64,000 nt of DNA, taken from assembly GCA_026874595.1 (NCBI GenBank), contig CM049317.1, forward strand, positions 47,768,401-47,832,400. Reading direction: 5' to 3'. This DNA comes from Sipunculus nudus (lineage: Eukaryota; Annelida; Sipuncula; Golfingiida; Sipunculidae). Within the stretch, counting starts at the first letter, position 1. Each line of letters opens with the position of its first letter. The notes beneath the pieces are model-generated. The model was not told the origin of the DNA. It made no database searches and saw only the letters and a program-made list of their open reading frames with translations. Below, in pieces: positions 24,661-37,696 of this stretch. The position numbers and the translations under genes were made by a program.

Positions 24661-26043
24661 ATTACATCTTATAATAAATATAACGACGTTGCGACTTTTC
24701 TTTCCATGTTTGAAATTATGTTATTTTCTCTTATAAATAAGCTGAAGGCAGTCAGTCATAGAACACATATTTTTACATATATACACTTTTTCCGAAAATA
24801 ATTATTAGATCTAAAATATTTAAAATATCTAAAATATATAGACGTTTTATAGTGCTTGATGGTTATGTTATTGCAAACATACGGTTTTGTTATTGCATAT
24901 TCCAGACTAGAGGACTTCAGTTGTAAGGCGACCTCGGGAGACGCCGCCCTCAACTTGGCGATAAAAGGCAACAGGCAATATACGGTAGGAGCAAACATGT
25001 CATCTGTGAATATTATACTCTGGCCGAAGATAAGTTTAGAAAGATTAGTCGTATTGCAGTTCTGTCGCGGAAACGCGCGGTCCTCTTGCATTTCGGAAAT
25101 TCATGAAATCTCAAATGTAAATAAGTGTATAGAAATAAACCCATCAATATATAGTGACTTCCATAATAACGATCATAATTTAAGACACTATAACTAAACA
25201 AAAAAGTATGGGTGCTAGGAAAGAATAAATTGCGTCATGGCAATCAATTATTTTCTATATAAATTATACAACAACAAAAACTCTTGTCTCTACGGACTAA
25301 AAGGATCGGAACTACTCATACCTGTTAGGAACATTTCTAACACCACTCCCATCCACAATGTGATTTCCAAAGTCGTCACCGGGAATATTATTTAGTAGAA
25401 ACTGTAGAATATTTGTCAATGTTAAGCGGTTTTAGTTTACTGTTGCTAATAGCTTGTACTATGGATGTGTGACCAGGAGATTAACTTTCACGTCCATCAA
25501 GCTCAGCCCAGTCGGAGAGTGACCGGAACAATTTAAAAACATATACAATAATTAACTTATTCATGATAAATGGTCCTCTTGGAATTTGGAAGTTATCACA
25601 GATGATGGTTATATAATAAATAACTAATTCATAATGAATTGTCATCTTTGAAGATGTAAGTTGATCATTACAGTCCTCGTCAGATGGCTTTGTTTTAGCT
25701 TCAAGGGCAATTAACTAATTAATACATTGCCCATGTATGTGTATTTATACAGAAATCTTGTCACATATTTCTGAATCATTACTCTGGGAGGATGATTCTT
25801 CAGTTTTTTCGTTCGCAGGAAGTGTACGTCGTCTCCCGCAATCAGACAATGATAGCCATAAGCCTATGTAACGTTGATTCAAGGTAAAACATAAACAACA
25901 GCGCAAATTTTATTTTTCATCTCTGAATAAGAAAGGTGAAAGTTAACTTTCGAAAATGGTCGTCGGTGGTTGTACAATCCAGACCCAAATTTCAATATAG
26001 AATTAATCCCATTTACCTCTATATTAACCGTCGCTCCAGAACA

Positions 26044-26058
26044 GGGGGGGGGGGGGGG
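26044..26058 (+). repeat. Poly-G tract, 15 G
   Basis: Fifteen uninterrupted guanines in unit A. Confidence 0.95.
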
Positions 26059-29039
26059 ATAAATAGTAAACTACCGACTGAAAGAAAATGTAACTAGATT
26101 TGCGCGTTTTGGAGATGGAAATATACCTACAAAATCCGTTATTACAGTCTCCATAAGTTTCCTGCAACAAATATATGAGCAGTACTTACATAATTTGCTT
26201 TGGACTACACAATTTAAAGAGAAATTAAAACCGTGGCACTACTGATACCTCTAGTGACAATATCTGACGTTTACTTTATGTACGATGCTTGGGTTTTCCG
26301 CTTTTGTGTTATAAAGTTTAATGATCTATACAGGCTTGCAGGTCACATCCGCCACTACCACTGACACGAATATTAATCGAGACACCTCTCTGGTCACTGG
26401 GCAGCAGTACTTCTCTGGACACTCTCAATGGGCGGCACCTCTCTGGTCTCCGGCGGGCTGCACTTCTGAACTTTGCAGGCTCCATATACTGTCTGTCCTA
26501 ACTGAGGATGCACTCCTTAAATACACTACTTCCCTTGAGGATTATTTATATTCATAAGACATATTCAAAGCCTGGCCTGCTTTTTCTACTGTAGTCCTGC
26601 TATATTCATAAGCACGCTTAATACTAAATTGGCTGGGAACAAATGCACGCTAAATTTTATTGAATACTGCCATTGTCTAACAACACAATACTCTGACCGG
26701 TGCGTCGAGTGTCGCTCCACAAATACAAACACTAGCAATGCAACATATTTATCGAATTCCCACCGGGGGAGATATTCCGATACCTGAACATGTATATGTG
26801 ACAAATCGTACAATAAATATGACAAAAAGTGAAAATATTTGCTAATGGAGATGTATTTAAACAAGTGAAAAGTCGGATATTATGATGTATTGTAACGTTG
26901 CTATTTATAAACGATTTACTTATTCCCTTTTGCTTATTCTTTATACCTGCTTATCTCAATATTCAAAAAGCAAAATACAAATATGCAATAAAGGCCATCT
27001 AGTACAATGTAAGCAGAGGTAACATCTCATAGGTGACGTTTCTGTATTCCCACAAATATACATAAACTTGATATATGAATGCTTCCATAAAATTCCGATT
27101 TATCAGATGTCTGTCCTGGCTTGTTGTGACAGTTCGTATTATTCTGGCATACAGCTTGTCTCATGATAATGCGAGTGTCTTTGTTGGATTTCTGCAGTAT
27201 GCCAATGTCACCGTGAACACTTTGAATCATAGAAACTGATCCTTCGGATTTGACTCCTTATAAATCCAAGGGCACGCATGAGAGCACACTAATGATGCGA
27301 TAGTACGTTAATTAAAAAAGTATTACGTAGAGCTTTATTGTTAAAAAATGTGATTTTAGGTCGTTACTAGAAAATTCGATAAAAGGATTAAAACGAGGAA
27401 TTACCACTGGAATATCAGCTTGAAAAGTCAAGGGATCTGTTTTGATACATTCCTGCATGGCAAACACTGAAGTACATATGCACACTTTATATTACAAGTA
27501 TGCGAATTCAATCCCCGTGAGAAAGTGGTATTTGACTGATGTCTTTTAAGGAATAAAGGACAATGTGGATCAATTATTATGCCTGTAACTGTCATTCTAT
27601 TTATTTCCTGTGGACAGCTGCTCAGTGACATAGGTGAGGTACTATTTCCCTGCAATAAGAGGATGGTTGTTTGCCATATATAGCCTTTCATCTTTTTATG
27701 ACTTCCATTTTAAACATATTTACTCGTATCGAGCGGACCTTTTATTGGCGGTCAGCGAGTCCCGTTGTCTGTTTCCATGTAGTCTCGTTCTCGTTTCGTG
27801 TAACTTTACACGTAAAACAACGCCACTGCTGCACTCCATTAAAATGTTTATTTTCCACAAGGGGCGGTAAAACTGCCGTATAATTCCATAGCTGCAGGCG
27901 TTATGGGCATCACATATGTTGCAGGATTAGAATAAGGAATGCTTTTGTTAGAATTGTTTATTTTGGGTGGGGTTGGAACACGTAGTTAGCATTATATTTT
28001 CATTAGAGCAAGATCATGATACAATGTCATGAAATAAAAAAAAATATCATACGCGGAACAGTCCTGTCCAAATCAAATATCAATCATAATCACCAATTGC
28101 ACAAAATTATTCTGAAGGTCCCAGTTTAGTTTCACTGATCCCTTCGAAGTTGTTATAAAAAATCAAGCGTCACTAATACGGTTAATGCAACACATATATT
28201 CAATCCTCTTACACATGGCCCAGAATTGTCATAAATCATAATTAACTGCCTGTCTAACACGAAAACTATGACCGGTTCCTCACTACCCATAGACAGACTT
28301 CACCACAGCCTGTTGACATTATATCCATTTGATATGTAGCGTGGATTGCTCATGCATTAAATGAACTTGAAATATCACGCTAAATGAAAAGTCATGACTA
28401 TATAGTATTTACTGAACGGTTCTTCTCCTACTTTCCTCCCATTTGTTTAATCAAACACACCTGGCCGGCCTTGCTAATCCGATCTTCATATCACGCTTTT
28501 TTGTACTGCTTTAGGTAACCCAATACTATTTAATAATATTTTGTTACGTTTGAATCTCAAGCTATTGTGGTAAAAGTAATGAGAGACCAGTTGATGTTTA
28601 GTGATCGCAACTCGGGCAATCCCGCTACAACAAGACTGTCATTCGTCCATTTTCTGTCGAATACCTAATATGCAGATATAATAATTTTTTAAAGATCTAA
28701 CCCATTTTACTATATAACAGCTTCGATTCTAAAACAACGACATTCCCATTAGCAGATCAGACATATCCTGTTTCCAGCCTATATCTAGGGATCTAGTTGA
28801 TAAAGTGGATACCCGTATGAATGGGAAATGTTGAACTTAGTGTGAACAAACCTACTGAACAATGACAAAACTTATAAGTTCCATTTGTACCGCGGCTGGT
28901 TAGACCGCTGGTTATAGCAGCAATCTATTATACCGCAAAACATTTTTGTATTAAATATCATATGACTAATATTTACACTATTTACTCGGATTATGGGGAC
29001 TTTTTAGCTAATCAAAATGTTATTTATTCCAATGGTGCA

Positions 29040-29470
29040 TAGGTTTTCTGATTCCGTTCATTTATTTATATTGACTAAAAAACCACATAATTGCACATAA
29101 GTTCGCCTTGACCAAGAGCGTTGACAGTCACAATTGAAATAGAACCCTTTTGACACTAGCATTATTCTGATATTCCAGCCTAATTACGGGCCATGTAACA
29201 AACGTAATCAAGAAGCTCGTACGACTTCAGGCGAGTACATCGGTAGAGGTTAACAGATTTTATATATATTCTTAGATCATGACAATAATCTATAAATTTA
29301 CTTAACTTAATCTTTCTTATTCGTACTCTACTTAACTTTGAAGAATGTATAACTAAGCATTTCACTGAAAACTTTGGCCTTTGCTCTTAACACCCACACC
29401 TTATATGGTAAATCGCTGTGCTCATGTTACGGGGAAACTATTCAACTTGACAGTGGACGAGGTTTGAGGG
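29040..29470. other. Segment of unit B not alignable to unit A
   Basis: AT-rich sequence at the place where unit A carries its 20.3-21.9 kb repeats. No gene is recognised; the minus-strand frame at 29180-29365 is unassigned. Confidence 0.4.
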
Positions 29471-29756
29471 TAATCTGAGGTTTTCTCTATTCATGTAAAA
29501 CAGACAGGAAGCATACATAACAGAATATCTTTATATTACAAAATATGTTTATATAAATAATTAGATATTAAAATGTACAGAGAAAAATCAACCGTTATTT
29601 CCAACTGTTATAACTGACTGTTATTTGCTACTTTGTAATCCCCCATCGTATTGCGCAAAGAAAGAAGGACATTGGATTAGTAGACATCCTGCGAGGAACC
29701 TGCATACACTGTTCCAATGGATCAATGGAAAGGAGTTGAGGAATGAGATGTGTTGG

Positions 29757-29868
29757 TTAATGACACAGGGGTTATTGTAGTAAACCATGTACGAGGTTCC
29801 TCTCACAAAGCCGGGCCCATTGGCCGTGCCATTAAACAACAACGAGGAGAAAACGCCGCGGCCTTGAA
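29757..29868. other. Locally conserved block, unit B copy
   Basis: Counterpart of 22159-22269. On the minus strand a 73-codon frame (29621-29842) crosses it, but the unit A copy does not keep the same frame beyond the block. Confidence 0.5.
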
Positions 29869-29939
29869 TCTAGATAGATTTATCAGCCAGTGAAGGGATG
29901 TTCATATGTTTTACACGATACCGTTATTATTTCTTCTTA

Positions 29940-30215
29940 TTACCCCCGCCAAGGATTATATTTTTGCCGTCGTAGGTTTGCTTGTCTGTTTTATCTGTTA
30001 GCAACATTACTCAAAAGGTTTTCAATGGATTTTGATGAAAATTTTAGGATTGCTCGGCAAAGATACACGAACAATTGTTTACATTTTTGTGGTAATCCGA
30101 ATCACCATCTGGGTCCATGAATTTTTTAAAGCAAAAATGCTGCATTTCTTACGATGCCATATAAGGTAATAAGCTGCATTGGTGGAGGTCTGCGTTCCCT
30201 GAGTGCTTTTCTACG
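29940..30215 (+). repeat. Dispersed repeat (CCGCCAAGG-type), copy in unit B
   Basis: It runs from tacccccgccaagg to ggtggaggtctgcgttccct and contains acattactcaaaagg and ggtaatccgaatcacc. It is the uninterrupted version of the unit A copy and holds the empty SINE site. Confidence 0.7.
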
Positions 30216-31679
30216 TTATGATTGTTTATCGTAAGCCATGGTATGCCATATTCATGTTTTAATGTATCCCTAAACCCTAATATATTTAGGGTCCGTTAAT
30301 GTGCATAAACTTGTTCACTGATATAGATCACACGGTAAATTCGTCGAGGCTTTAATTTGTTTGCATTAACTGTGCCCATATTACGTAAAAGTTAGCGCTG
30401 AATTCCTACAATAAAAATATAATCCATGAGATTCACGGGTTGTTAGCAAAAGGTGCTTGTTTGTTGGTTGTCTTTGTTATTTGTTATGTTTTATACAGTT
30501 ATGTATAACGTCAATATTGCATTTCCACAGAGGTGTGGCAGTAGTTTCCTCGTTTATCAATGTGTCGAGAAAAAATTAAATACTTTTGCCGGAACTGCCG
30601 GGTGTCCAGCACATTTAGTAATGTTATTTCTTAAGAATCCTGGAAAAAATATAACTAGAAACCTGGTATCATCAATAATCGATATATCAAACCCGGAAAT
30701 AGGCAAAAAAAATTATACTCAAATCGCCTAGGCTCTGCTCAGAATGTGATTTTCTCTGATTAAGCTATCGTGCCAACTTGGATATAATTAAATATAAATT
30801 TTATGAAAATATTGTATTTTTTTTGTATTGGCTAGAACCATGGTTCATGGAAGCGCTGTCTTGTAACATCTGGCCAATTGATGTGTCTAACGTATTCTGG
30901 TTTTCTTTAAGGGATATCTGGAAGCCGTTAAATCGCTTCTCAGTCACAGAGTCTGAAAACAGTTTACCCCGACCATCATTCCACTGTCCGCTTGAAAACA
31001 AATTAAGATAATTTCGGAATAACCAAATCTCCTTTCTTTTCGTCATTCAGTAACATCAGTATTTGGGTTATATTTGTCGCATCGATTATCCGGCCCGCGC
31101 CTTAACAAGTTATTTGAAAATGCCAAGAGTGTCTTATCGTTTATCGTATCTCAGAGAATTCTTGCTCACATTCAGGTTTGTCTTCCTTGAAACGATATAA
31201 ACCCCCTTTTTATGGCAAGCACTTTCATGCCACTCTGGATGAAGTTAAACTAAGAGCTATTAAAGTCGTGATAAGTTTCCCTAATAAAAGGAAAGCGTCT
31301 GAGTGCTATTTCTTTTCCTCTGGTAAGTTCCTGTACGTTTAAGGGACAAATGTGCATCCAGTGGCACAAAGAATTTCTATTTTACCGCTTATTTTGTAAA
31401 AATTTATTGTTTCATAAATCTCGACGAAATGAACTAATAAATGCGCAATTAGAAAGAAACGCTTACACGGTAGCTTAAGAAATTCTTTGGTTGCATTTAA
31501 AAATCACTGAAACCTGTTTTATGTTTAACCACGCCGTAATGTTATTAGGCAAATCATATTTCAATAAGGTAAATATTAAGCTGTTAGCCTAAAAGATCAT
31601 GAACAAATGTTATCTACAGCACATTTTATGATAAACTAGCTGACAAACACGGTATATCGGGCTTTGTACCAGGGTTTGG

Positions 31680-32662
31680 AAATTTGAACTTGAACTTTAT
31701 TGATCAAGGCATAATACAAGTAAAAACTTCAAAACATAATGATATTTCTCCAACAAATTTACATTTTAAGCCCTCGATCAAGGGGGCTCGACCATAAAGA
31801 ACTATATGCCTCTTTACTTATAACAGTACAATTATTAATCAGAGCAAACAGGAAATATTATGCACTCAGAAAACTGAAAAAAATATACTAGACTGTGGTC
31901 GATAAACGGCTGAAGTGATTATTCTTAGAGCTTTTGTTTAAGTTTAATTAACATTTCAAGATCATGTTTTTTAGCAGATTCTCAGACTTCAATACAGTAA
32001 GTAAGTTATTGACATATAAAGCTATTATGCAATTAAACCATGCCATCATTTTGGTAGCACTTTACGAGCTTTATCAAAAATTCCTAATCCTCTAGAGATT
32101 CTGTTACGTAACATCATAATCTGATCATGCTTATTTAATTTATCATCCAAAATAACACCGAAAATCTAGTTTTTGACACTTGTTGTAATGGGATATTGTC
32201 AATCAATATTTTAATGTTTTCTTCTAACTCTAGTGTTTTTTTCCCAGTTTTCTTAAATAACATAAAGTGTGTTTTATCAATATTCATAGATAACTAATTG
32301 ACATTAAGCCACACAACCAATTTAGATAATTTATTGTTTAAAATGTTTGCTATATCAGTTAAGCTTTTTCCATTGACAAATATATTTTTATCACATGCAA
32401 AAAGTATCGGAAACAATATATTTGAAATATTAAGCATATCATAAACATATAACAAAAAACAGTAAAGGTTCCATTATTGAACCTTGAGGGTCACCACAAG
32501 GAACAACCTAAAGTTCTGAGCTAGTCTCCAACTGAACTCGGTTTTGTAAATAACTTAAAAAAATCACATGCAATTCCCCTGATACAATATTTTCTGAGTT
32601 TTCACAATAAATATCATGATATGTAGTGTCAAAGGCCTGTGAAAAATCTAAAAAGAGACCTT
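31680..32662 (-). pseudogene. Decayed non-LTR reverse transcriptase fragment
   Basis: On the minus strand the conceptual product shows, in order, FLDFSQAFDT (motif A, about 32626-32655), GDPQGSIMEPLLF (template-grip motif, about 32458-32495), FACDKNIFVN (position of the YADD motif, 32372-32401), then MNIDKTHFMLFKK and IDNIPLQQVSKTRF. Several in-frame stops and frameshifts interrupt it. The first aspartate of the YADD box has become cysteine, so the enzyme would be dead even without the stops. It ends in a 3' UTR-like stretch near 31680-31800 and is truncated 5' at about 32662. Unit A lacks the whole segment (compare 24660-24700), so insertion in unit B is likely after duplication. Confidence 0.8.
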
Positions 32663-33150
32663 ATATGAAGAATGTTGGTTCAGTTTCTTTATTCTAAAAC
32701 TTAAAAGAAAATAACGATTTTCAGTGGGATACTGTCATGATAAGATATGTACAAATATTTTTATGCATTTATTTTGTGGCGCTGCGGTCATGACAAGAAA
32801 TTCATTTGCACCGGTATGTATACCTTGAAGACCTGGTGAATGATAATGTTTATGTTTGCGAACCGGAATGGGACGCGGGGGCATTCAGGTTTATTTGAGG
32901 AAGACATGAACGATGAATTTAATATATGTTTTAAGGAAGGAAACTATTCCTGAAGAAAGATACGGAAATATGCATAACTCGTTATGCAGATCATTACCTC
33001 CATGCAGATCATAAAAATCACTCAAAATTATGTGGACATTAAACATTATTTATTCTCATATCGGCGAGGACACTGCGGGTACAATAAACTTTAAAATGAG
33101 GTATTGCATAGTATCGTACGCAACGCGGTTTTAGAGAAAATAGCGAACAA
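32663..33150. other. Unit B segment of unknown origin
   Basis: Sequence between the dead reverse transcriptase and the next block shared with unit A. It may belong to the same insertion or to another one. No gene is recognised. Confidence 0.35.
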
Positions 33151-33808
33151 TGGTGGACCGAATTCCTTTTATAAGTATTAAATAAAAAGATCTGTCTTGC
33201 CATATTAGTATTTATATGTTTCTTTTCTCTAATGAATAAGCTGAAGTCCATATACAGTCATAAAGCATGCATGTTTAATGTACACAAGTTTAAAAAAATG
33301 AGAGTATACTATAATATTCTGGATAGACAATTCATAGTGGTGGGCGGTCATGTTGGCAGCTTGTATAATGCAAATTTCAGGCTAGAGTTCACGATTGTTG
33401 GGCGACCGCAGGAGAGCTCTTGTCCCCAACAACATGCCGATAAAAGGCAACAGGCTATGTAACTTACGTCATGAGCAAATCTGTCGTCTGTGAACATTAC
33501 TGTGGTCAAGCTCTAACACGATACACAGAAAAAAGGAACCGGAAATGGTTGTTAGTGTTTTTTATTTGGAAGCTTTTTAATCTGAACATTAATTTAAATA
33601 TAAAAGTAAAGCCATAAAAGCCTACATTAGGCTTAATAAGTAACTGTCCAATTTAAAGGAAATATAATTAAATAAACGTATAAGAGAGCCAGGAGAATAT
33701 AGCTCCAAAACCCGTCATGACACTCCTTAATAAGGATCCGCCATATCAAAGAGGCATGGGTAAAGTAAGGCATGGAATGTTCCTGACATGGCATGACTCC
33801 CTAATTTG

Positions 33809-33825
33809 TGGCATCAATGATGCCA
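33809..33825. other. 17-bp palindrome
   Basis: TGGCATCA-A-TGATGCCA, perfect arms of eight bases. Confidence 0.6.
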
Positions 33826-33839
33826 ATTAAACCTCTCAA

Positions 33840-34540
33840 ATATGTGCAATTCTACCCAGAAACAGATCCACAGATGGATACACTATGCAAATTTCAGGCC
33901 GAGACTCCAATCCACTACTGAGAAAAGTGCATCAATGTATTCTATAAAAACACGACAGCAGGTGGCGTCACATGTCTGGTCCACAACAAAGCTATCCAAG
34001 ACGGATAAAGTCCCAAAAATTCAGGCTGATACATCAATAAACTCCACAGATATGACCCGAAGCAAACAGACGGATGGACGCCACGCAGAAGCAATTGTAG
34101 ATGGTGCCATCAGTCTTGAATACAAAATGGAGTTATCCAAGCTCTATGGACATGCACAATTACAGGCAAATACGGCAAATCACTCTTGAGAAAAGGGCAT
34201 TAATTTATGAAAACGGGAAGGTAGGTAGCGCCCCCTGCCTGGTATACGAGAGAACTCTCCAAGAAGTACATGCAAAATTTCAGATAAATACATTGAACCA
34301 ACCCTGAGATATGAGCAATTTTCACCTATATCAAACGTACGAATGGTCGCCACACAAAAACGATTGCAGATGGCGCCACCAGTCTTAAATACGAGATGAA
34401 GGTATCCAAGATCTATAGACATATATAATTTTAGGTCAATATATTGAACCATTCCTGTGATATGGACTGTTATCAAAAGATTTACACTACATTATAAGGA
34501 CTGCAGGTGGCAACCAGTCTTTGTTAGGCACAACTACATA
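33840..34540 (+). repeat. Degenerate tandem-like dispersed repeat
   Basis: Variants of aagctctatggacatgca, aatttcaggtcaatacattg, aaccattcttgagatatg and caggtggcgccac recur at irregular 120-270-bp spacing (about 33870, 34139, 34258, 34400). Open frames of up to 115 codons here (33842-34189) are repeat sequence, not genes. Absent from the matching part of unit A. Confidence 0.7.
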
Positions 34541-34689
34541 GGTGAGCAAATAACTATGCCGGGTTTCGGAAAGATCAAACCAGGTGTCATAGAGGAGTTC
34601 TCCGGAAACGAACGCGGCGGCAGCGGAACCCGGTCAAAAAAGTTTTGCGGATACAATTATATAACCATAATTATAATTGTCTCTAGGGA

Positions 34690-36465
34690 GTGATTGAAGC
34701 CTGAGCACAACTGACACCTCTGAGAAACTTTTCCAACAAAACTTTCTGCCACAAAGGAATTTCCTTGCAGGCAGTGGGCGTGTGAAAGGCGTCACCGCCA
34801 CTGTTACGAATATTAATTAGTAACAACTGCAGAATATTTGTCAATGTAATCGGCTTTGGATAACTTTTGGTAAAAAACATTAACCATTGATGTGTGACTA
34901 GGAGAATACTTTTCCCATCCATCAAACCCAGCCCGTCGGCAAGTGACCGGGGATAATTAAAAACGTATACAATAAATTACTTATTCACGATGGATTGTCC
35001 TCTTGAAATTGGGAAGGCGAGCACATCAGAGGGCTTTGTTTTATCTTCAGGAGGAAGTGACCAATTAATTTCCAATGTATGTGTATTTGTACCAGAAATT
35101 ATGTCGCAGCTTTTAATACCCTGGAAGGATGTTTCTTTAGTTGTTGTATGCCTATTGTAGAAGTTCTTTCTCGTTACAACTTTCAGACTACAGATGTACA
35201 ACGGTTCAGCGATTGCAAGAAGCGCACCCCGTCTCACTAAAGTAGCCAATGATAGAAGTTTGTTTATGTAGCGTTAAACAAAAAAAAAATGGGTGCAAAA
35301 GTGTCGTCCCTATATATTACTCAGGTCAAAGGTTTGGTTTGAAACCACTGTATTGGCGATCTAGCGAAATTATCGAGCGCAAATATCGGCCTAAGAAAGG
35401 GTGGAGGTGGGGTGCGGGGGGGGGGGACCCATATAATGTGATATAAATAAATCAATTAACCTATGTAACCCCCCATGCCTGACGGGGTGGGGATTTATTA
35501 GTAACGGAAACTAAAAAAATGTAACCAAAATTGCGATCACTGTAGACAAGAATGAATTGAACTGCAAAATCCCTCATTACAGACGCCATGAATATTTTCT
35601 GTAATAATTATATAATCATTGTCTACATAATTTTATTTATCTAAACCGCTACCGGATTCTCTGGCGAACATTTCTGACGTAATCGTTCTGTACGAGGCTT
35701 GGGTGTAACGGTTCCGTGTAATGCATTTTAATGATCTACATGTTTGAGTCTTACATGTCACCAAGGCCATTTTATCCATCAAAGAATTTCTTGCAGGCAG
35801 TTGGGGAAAAGATATGCATCCGTCACTGCCACTGGTACGAATATTAATTAATAGGTGGGTGGTGCGAAATATTTGTCCGTAAATGGTTGTTAGATGAAAT
35901 CATTGCATGGCACATGTAACTGTGACCTGGAAAGTCAATAATATATCCGCAAAACTAATAACTGAAATATATACACTTTAAACCTAATTTATGATGAATT
36001 GGCCTACTGGAATGGGGAAGTTGATTACCACATTTCACATCAAAGGGCCTTGCACAAAGCAATAATATATATTACAATAAGTAATACAAAAAGTGACAAT
36101 ATTTGCTAATGGAGATATATTTAAACCAGTGAAGAACAGGAATTGGACGATGCATTGCAACAGTATTATTTCTTAAATTTGCGGGGTGACAACCCACATC
36201 AGGTGTGTAAACATCCGTCACTGATATGAATACTGAAATATAGCTACTGCGAAATATTTTCAGTTAATGCTTGTTTAGATGAAACCATGACATGGCGCAT
36301 TTTGACTTTGACCTGAAAAATAAATTTTACATCCACAAAACTCAGCGGGTCATCGAGTGACAGCGACTAATTGAAAGATATACTAAAAGCCTTGGTCATT
36401 ATGGATCCCTTGCTGGAAAGGTGAAATTGATTACCACAATTCACATCAAAGGGCTACGAGCAATA
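34690..36465 (+). repeat. Three diverged sub-repeats at the end of unit B
   Basis: The set gcaggcagt..., gtcacc/gccactg-tacgaatattaatta, gaaatatttgtc, gtgtgacc..., and ttattcatgatgaattgg recurs from about 34770, 35790 and 36181. Two copies occur at the end of unit A (about 25340 and 26338). Thus the duplication units themselves contain older internal repeats. Confidence 0.65.
35416..35426 (+). repeat. Poly-G tract, 11 G, in a G-rich stretch
   Basis: Preceded by gtggaggtggggtgc, which adds further G tracts and so G-quadruplex potential. Confidence 0.9.
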
Positions 36466-36839
36466 ATGGTTTATTAAAGTCTCAAATCAGCCATATGTAT
36501 AAATCGTCGGATAATTTACATTACCTGTAATTGAAAATCATGCGTATTTTTTTCAATTTTTATTAAAATCCGTTGTCCTTTATGTATACATTTGCTCCAT
36601 CAAATGTACACTTATGAATATGTTATGTTAAGTAAAACTGATCAGAGCACTGAACTAAAAGAAACATCTATTTTCATATTTTCATTTTTATAATGAAAAT
36701 TATGACCTTAGGCTACGAGGAATGCTGAACAGAGAAAACAAATAATTCAATCAAAGGTTCAGCAAGTGAGGGTGACGTCACTATGACGTATAGTATAACT
36801 AATGCAATCTTTTGTTACAAGGAATTTAGGTACCAACAG

Positions 36840-37010
36840 AAAGGTATACGTGTCACGGGTGACGTTTCTATATTTACATAAATATACATAAATATTATAC
36901 ATGAATGCCTCCATAAAATCCCGATGTATTAAATGTTTGTCCCGGCGTGTTGTCCCCGATAATCGTGGCATATAACTAATCTGACGTATGTCAGATAAAT
37001 CTGAACCACG
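36840..37010 (+). repeat. Partial third copy of the start of unit B
   Basis: It matches 27030-27180: ggtgacgtttctatatttac, catgaatgcctccataaaat, cccgatgtatt and gtgttgt..cgata. Similarity fades after about 37010. Confidence 0.75.
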
Positions 37011-37379
37011 CATCTACCAGCGGAGTGACAGTGCACATCAGCTGTGATCAGGCTGCCTAAAGTCTCGCCTAACGACCATATCGGTAAAGCGACCACCTCG
37101 AAATTACAACCACTTTTTCATGGTCCTGATTTTTTTCGCTTTTTTTTATCATATATTTAAACCTCGGAACACCTCGTCCGTTATATATTAAACTGAAATA
37201 GCCTAGAAAATTTTCATTCAGATATTCTTTGTGTAGACGAACGGACACATATTTGAGCTGCATAAAAGAACTCAGATATGATAACTGATAGTTTGGGGGC
37301 ACGTTTTGGATTCTTGTTTGTATGCGTGTGTGTGTACAACATGAATATAAATCCAGCAGGATTACAACATCTCCCACAG

Positions 37380-37429
<50 letters not shown>
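37380..37429. repeat. TA microsatellite
   Basis: Two TA runs separated by one extra A. The minus-strand frame at 37214-37459 is an artefact of it. Confidence 0.95.
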
Positions 37430-37431
<2 letters not shown>

Positions 37432-37696
37432 TAGAGATTATTTGTAACACGGATTTCAAGATTTATGACAGAATGGCAGATAAAGATGACATGAGCGGCA
37501 CTAGAAACAGATGAGAAAGCAGAACAAATAACCTTTTGTGTTGCAAAAAAAATATTGATTAGTCAAATTAATCCGACATGAGGACTATTTATATTCACCA
37601 TGGATAACATCTAGCCGCTATTCTCCAATACGAGATCGACTTATAGTTGAGGTTCAGCTAAAAGGGCTTAATAAACTATTATTTAATGATGAAAAA

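Larger units (their letters stand above)
16570..26960 (+). repeat. Segmental duplication unit A
   Basis: Unit A is collinear with unit B (27001-36465) over many blocks: 16570-17157 with 27175-27850, 18137-18266 with 27858-27985, 19363-20275 with 27985-29040, 21880-22510 with 29475-30073, 22958-24700 with 30074-31640, 24700-25200 with 33150-33500, and 25300-26900 with parts of 34700-36200. Recognisable shared words include gctatgaccggttcctcact/actatgaccggttcctcact and the run ending aatcccgctacaaca. Identity by eye is about 75-88 percent within blocks, so the duplication is old. No reading frame is shared intact by both units. Block edges are approximate. Confidence 0.85.
27001..36465 (+). repeat. 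Segmental duplication unit B
   Basis: Collinear partner of unit A (16570-26960); see that entry for block pairs. Its first ~170 bp (about 27030-27180, ggtgacgtttctgtatt, tacataaac, ttccataaaattccgat) is not found in front of unit A but recurs at 36840-37010, so the tandem repeat may once have had a third unit. Unit B carries its own insertions at about 29040-29465, 31640-33150 and 33540-34680. No intact shared reading frame is visible. Confidence 0.85.

Noticed and set aside
33842-34307. 115-codon and 68-codon frames as genes
   Set aside because: They lie wholly within a degenerate dispersed repeat and change frame between repeat units.
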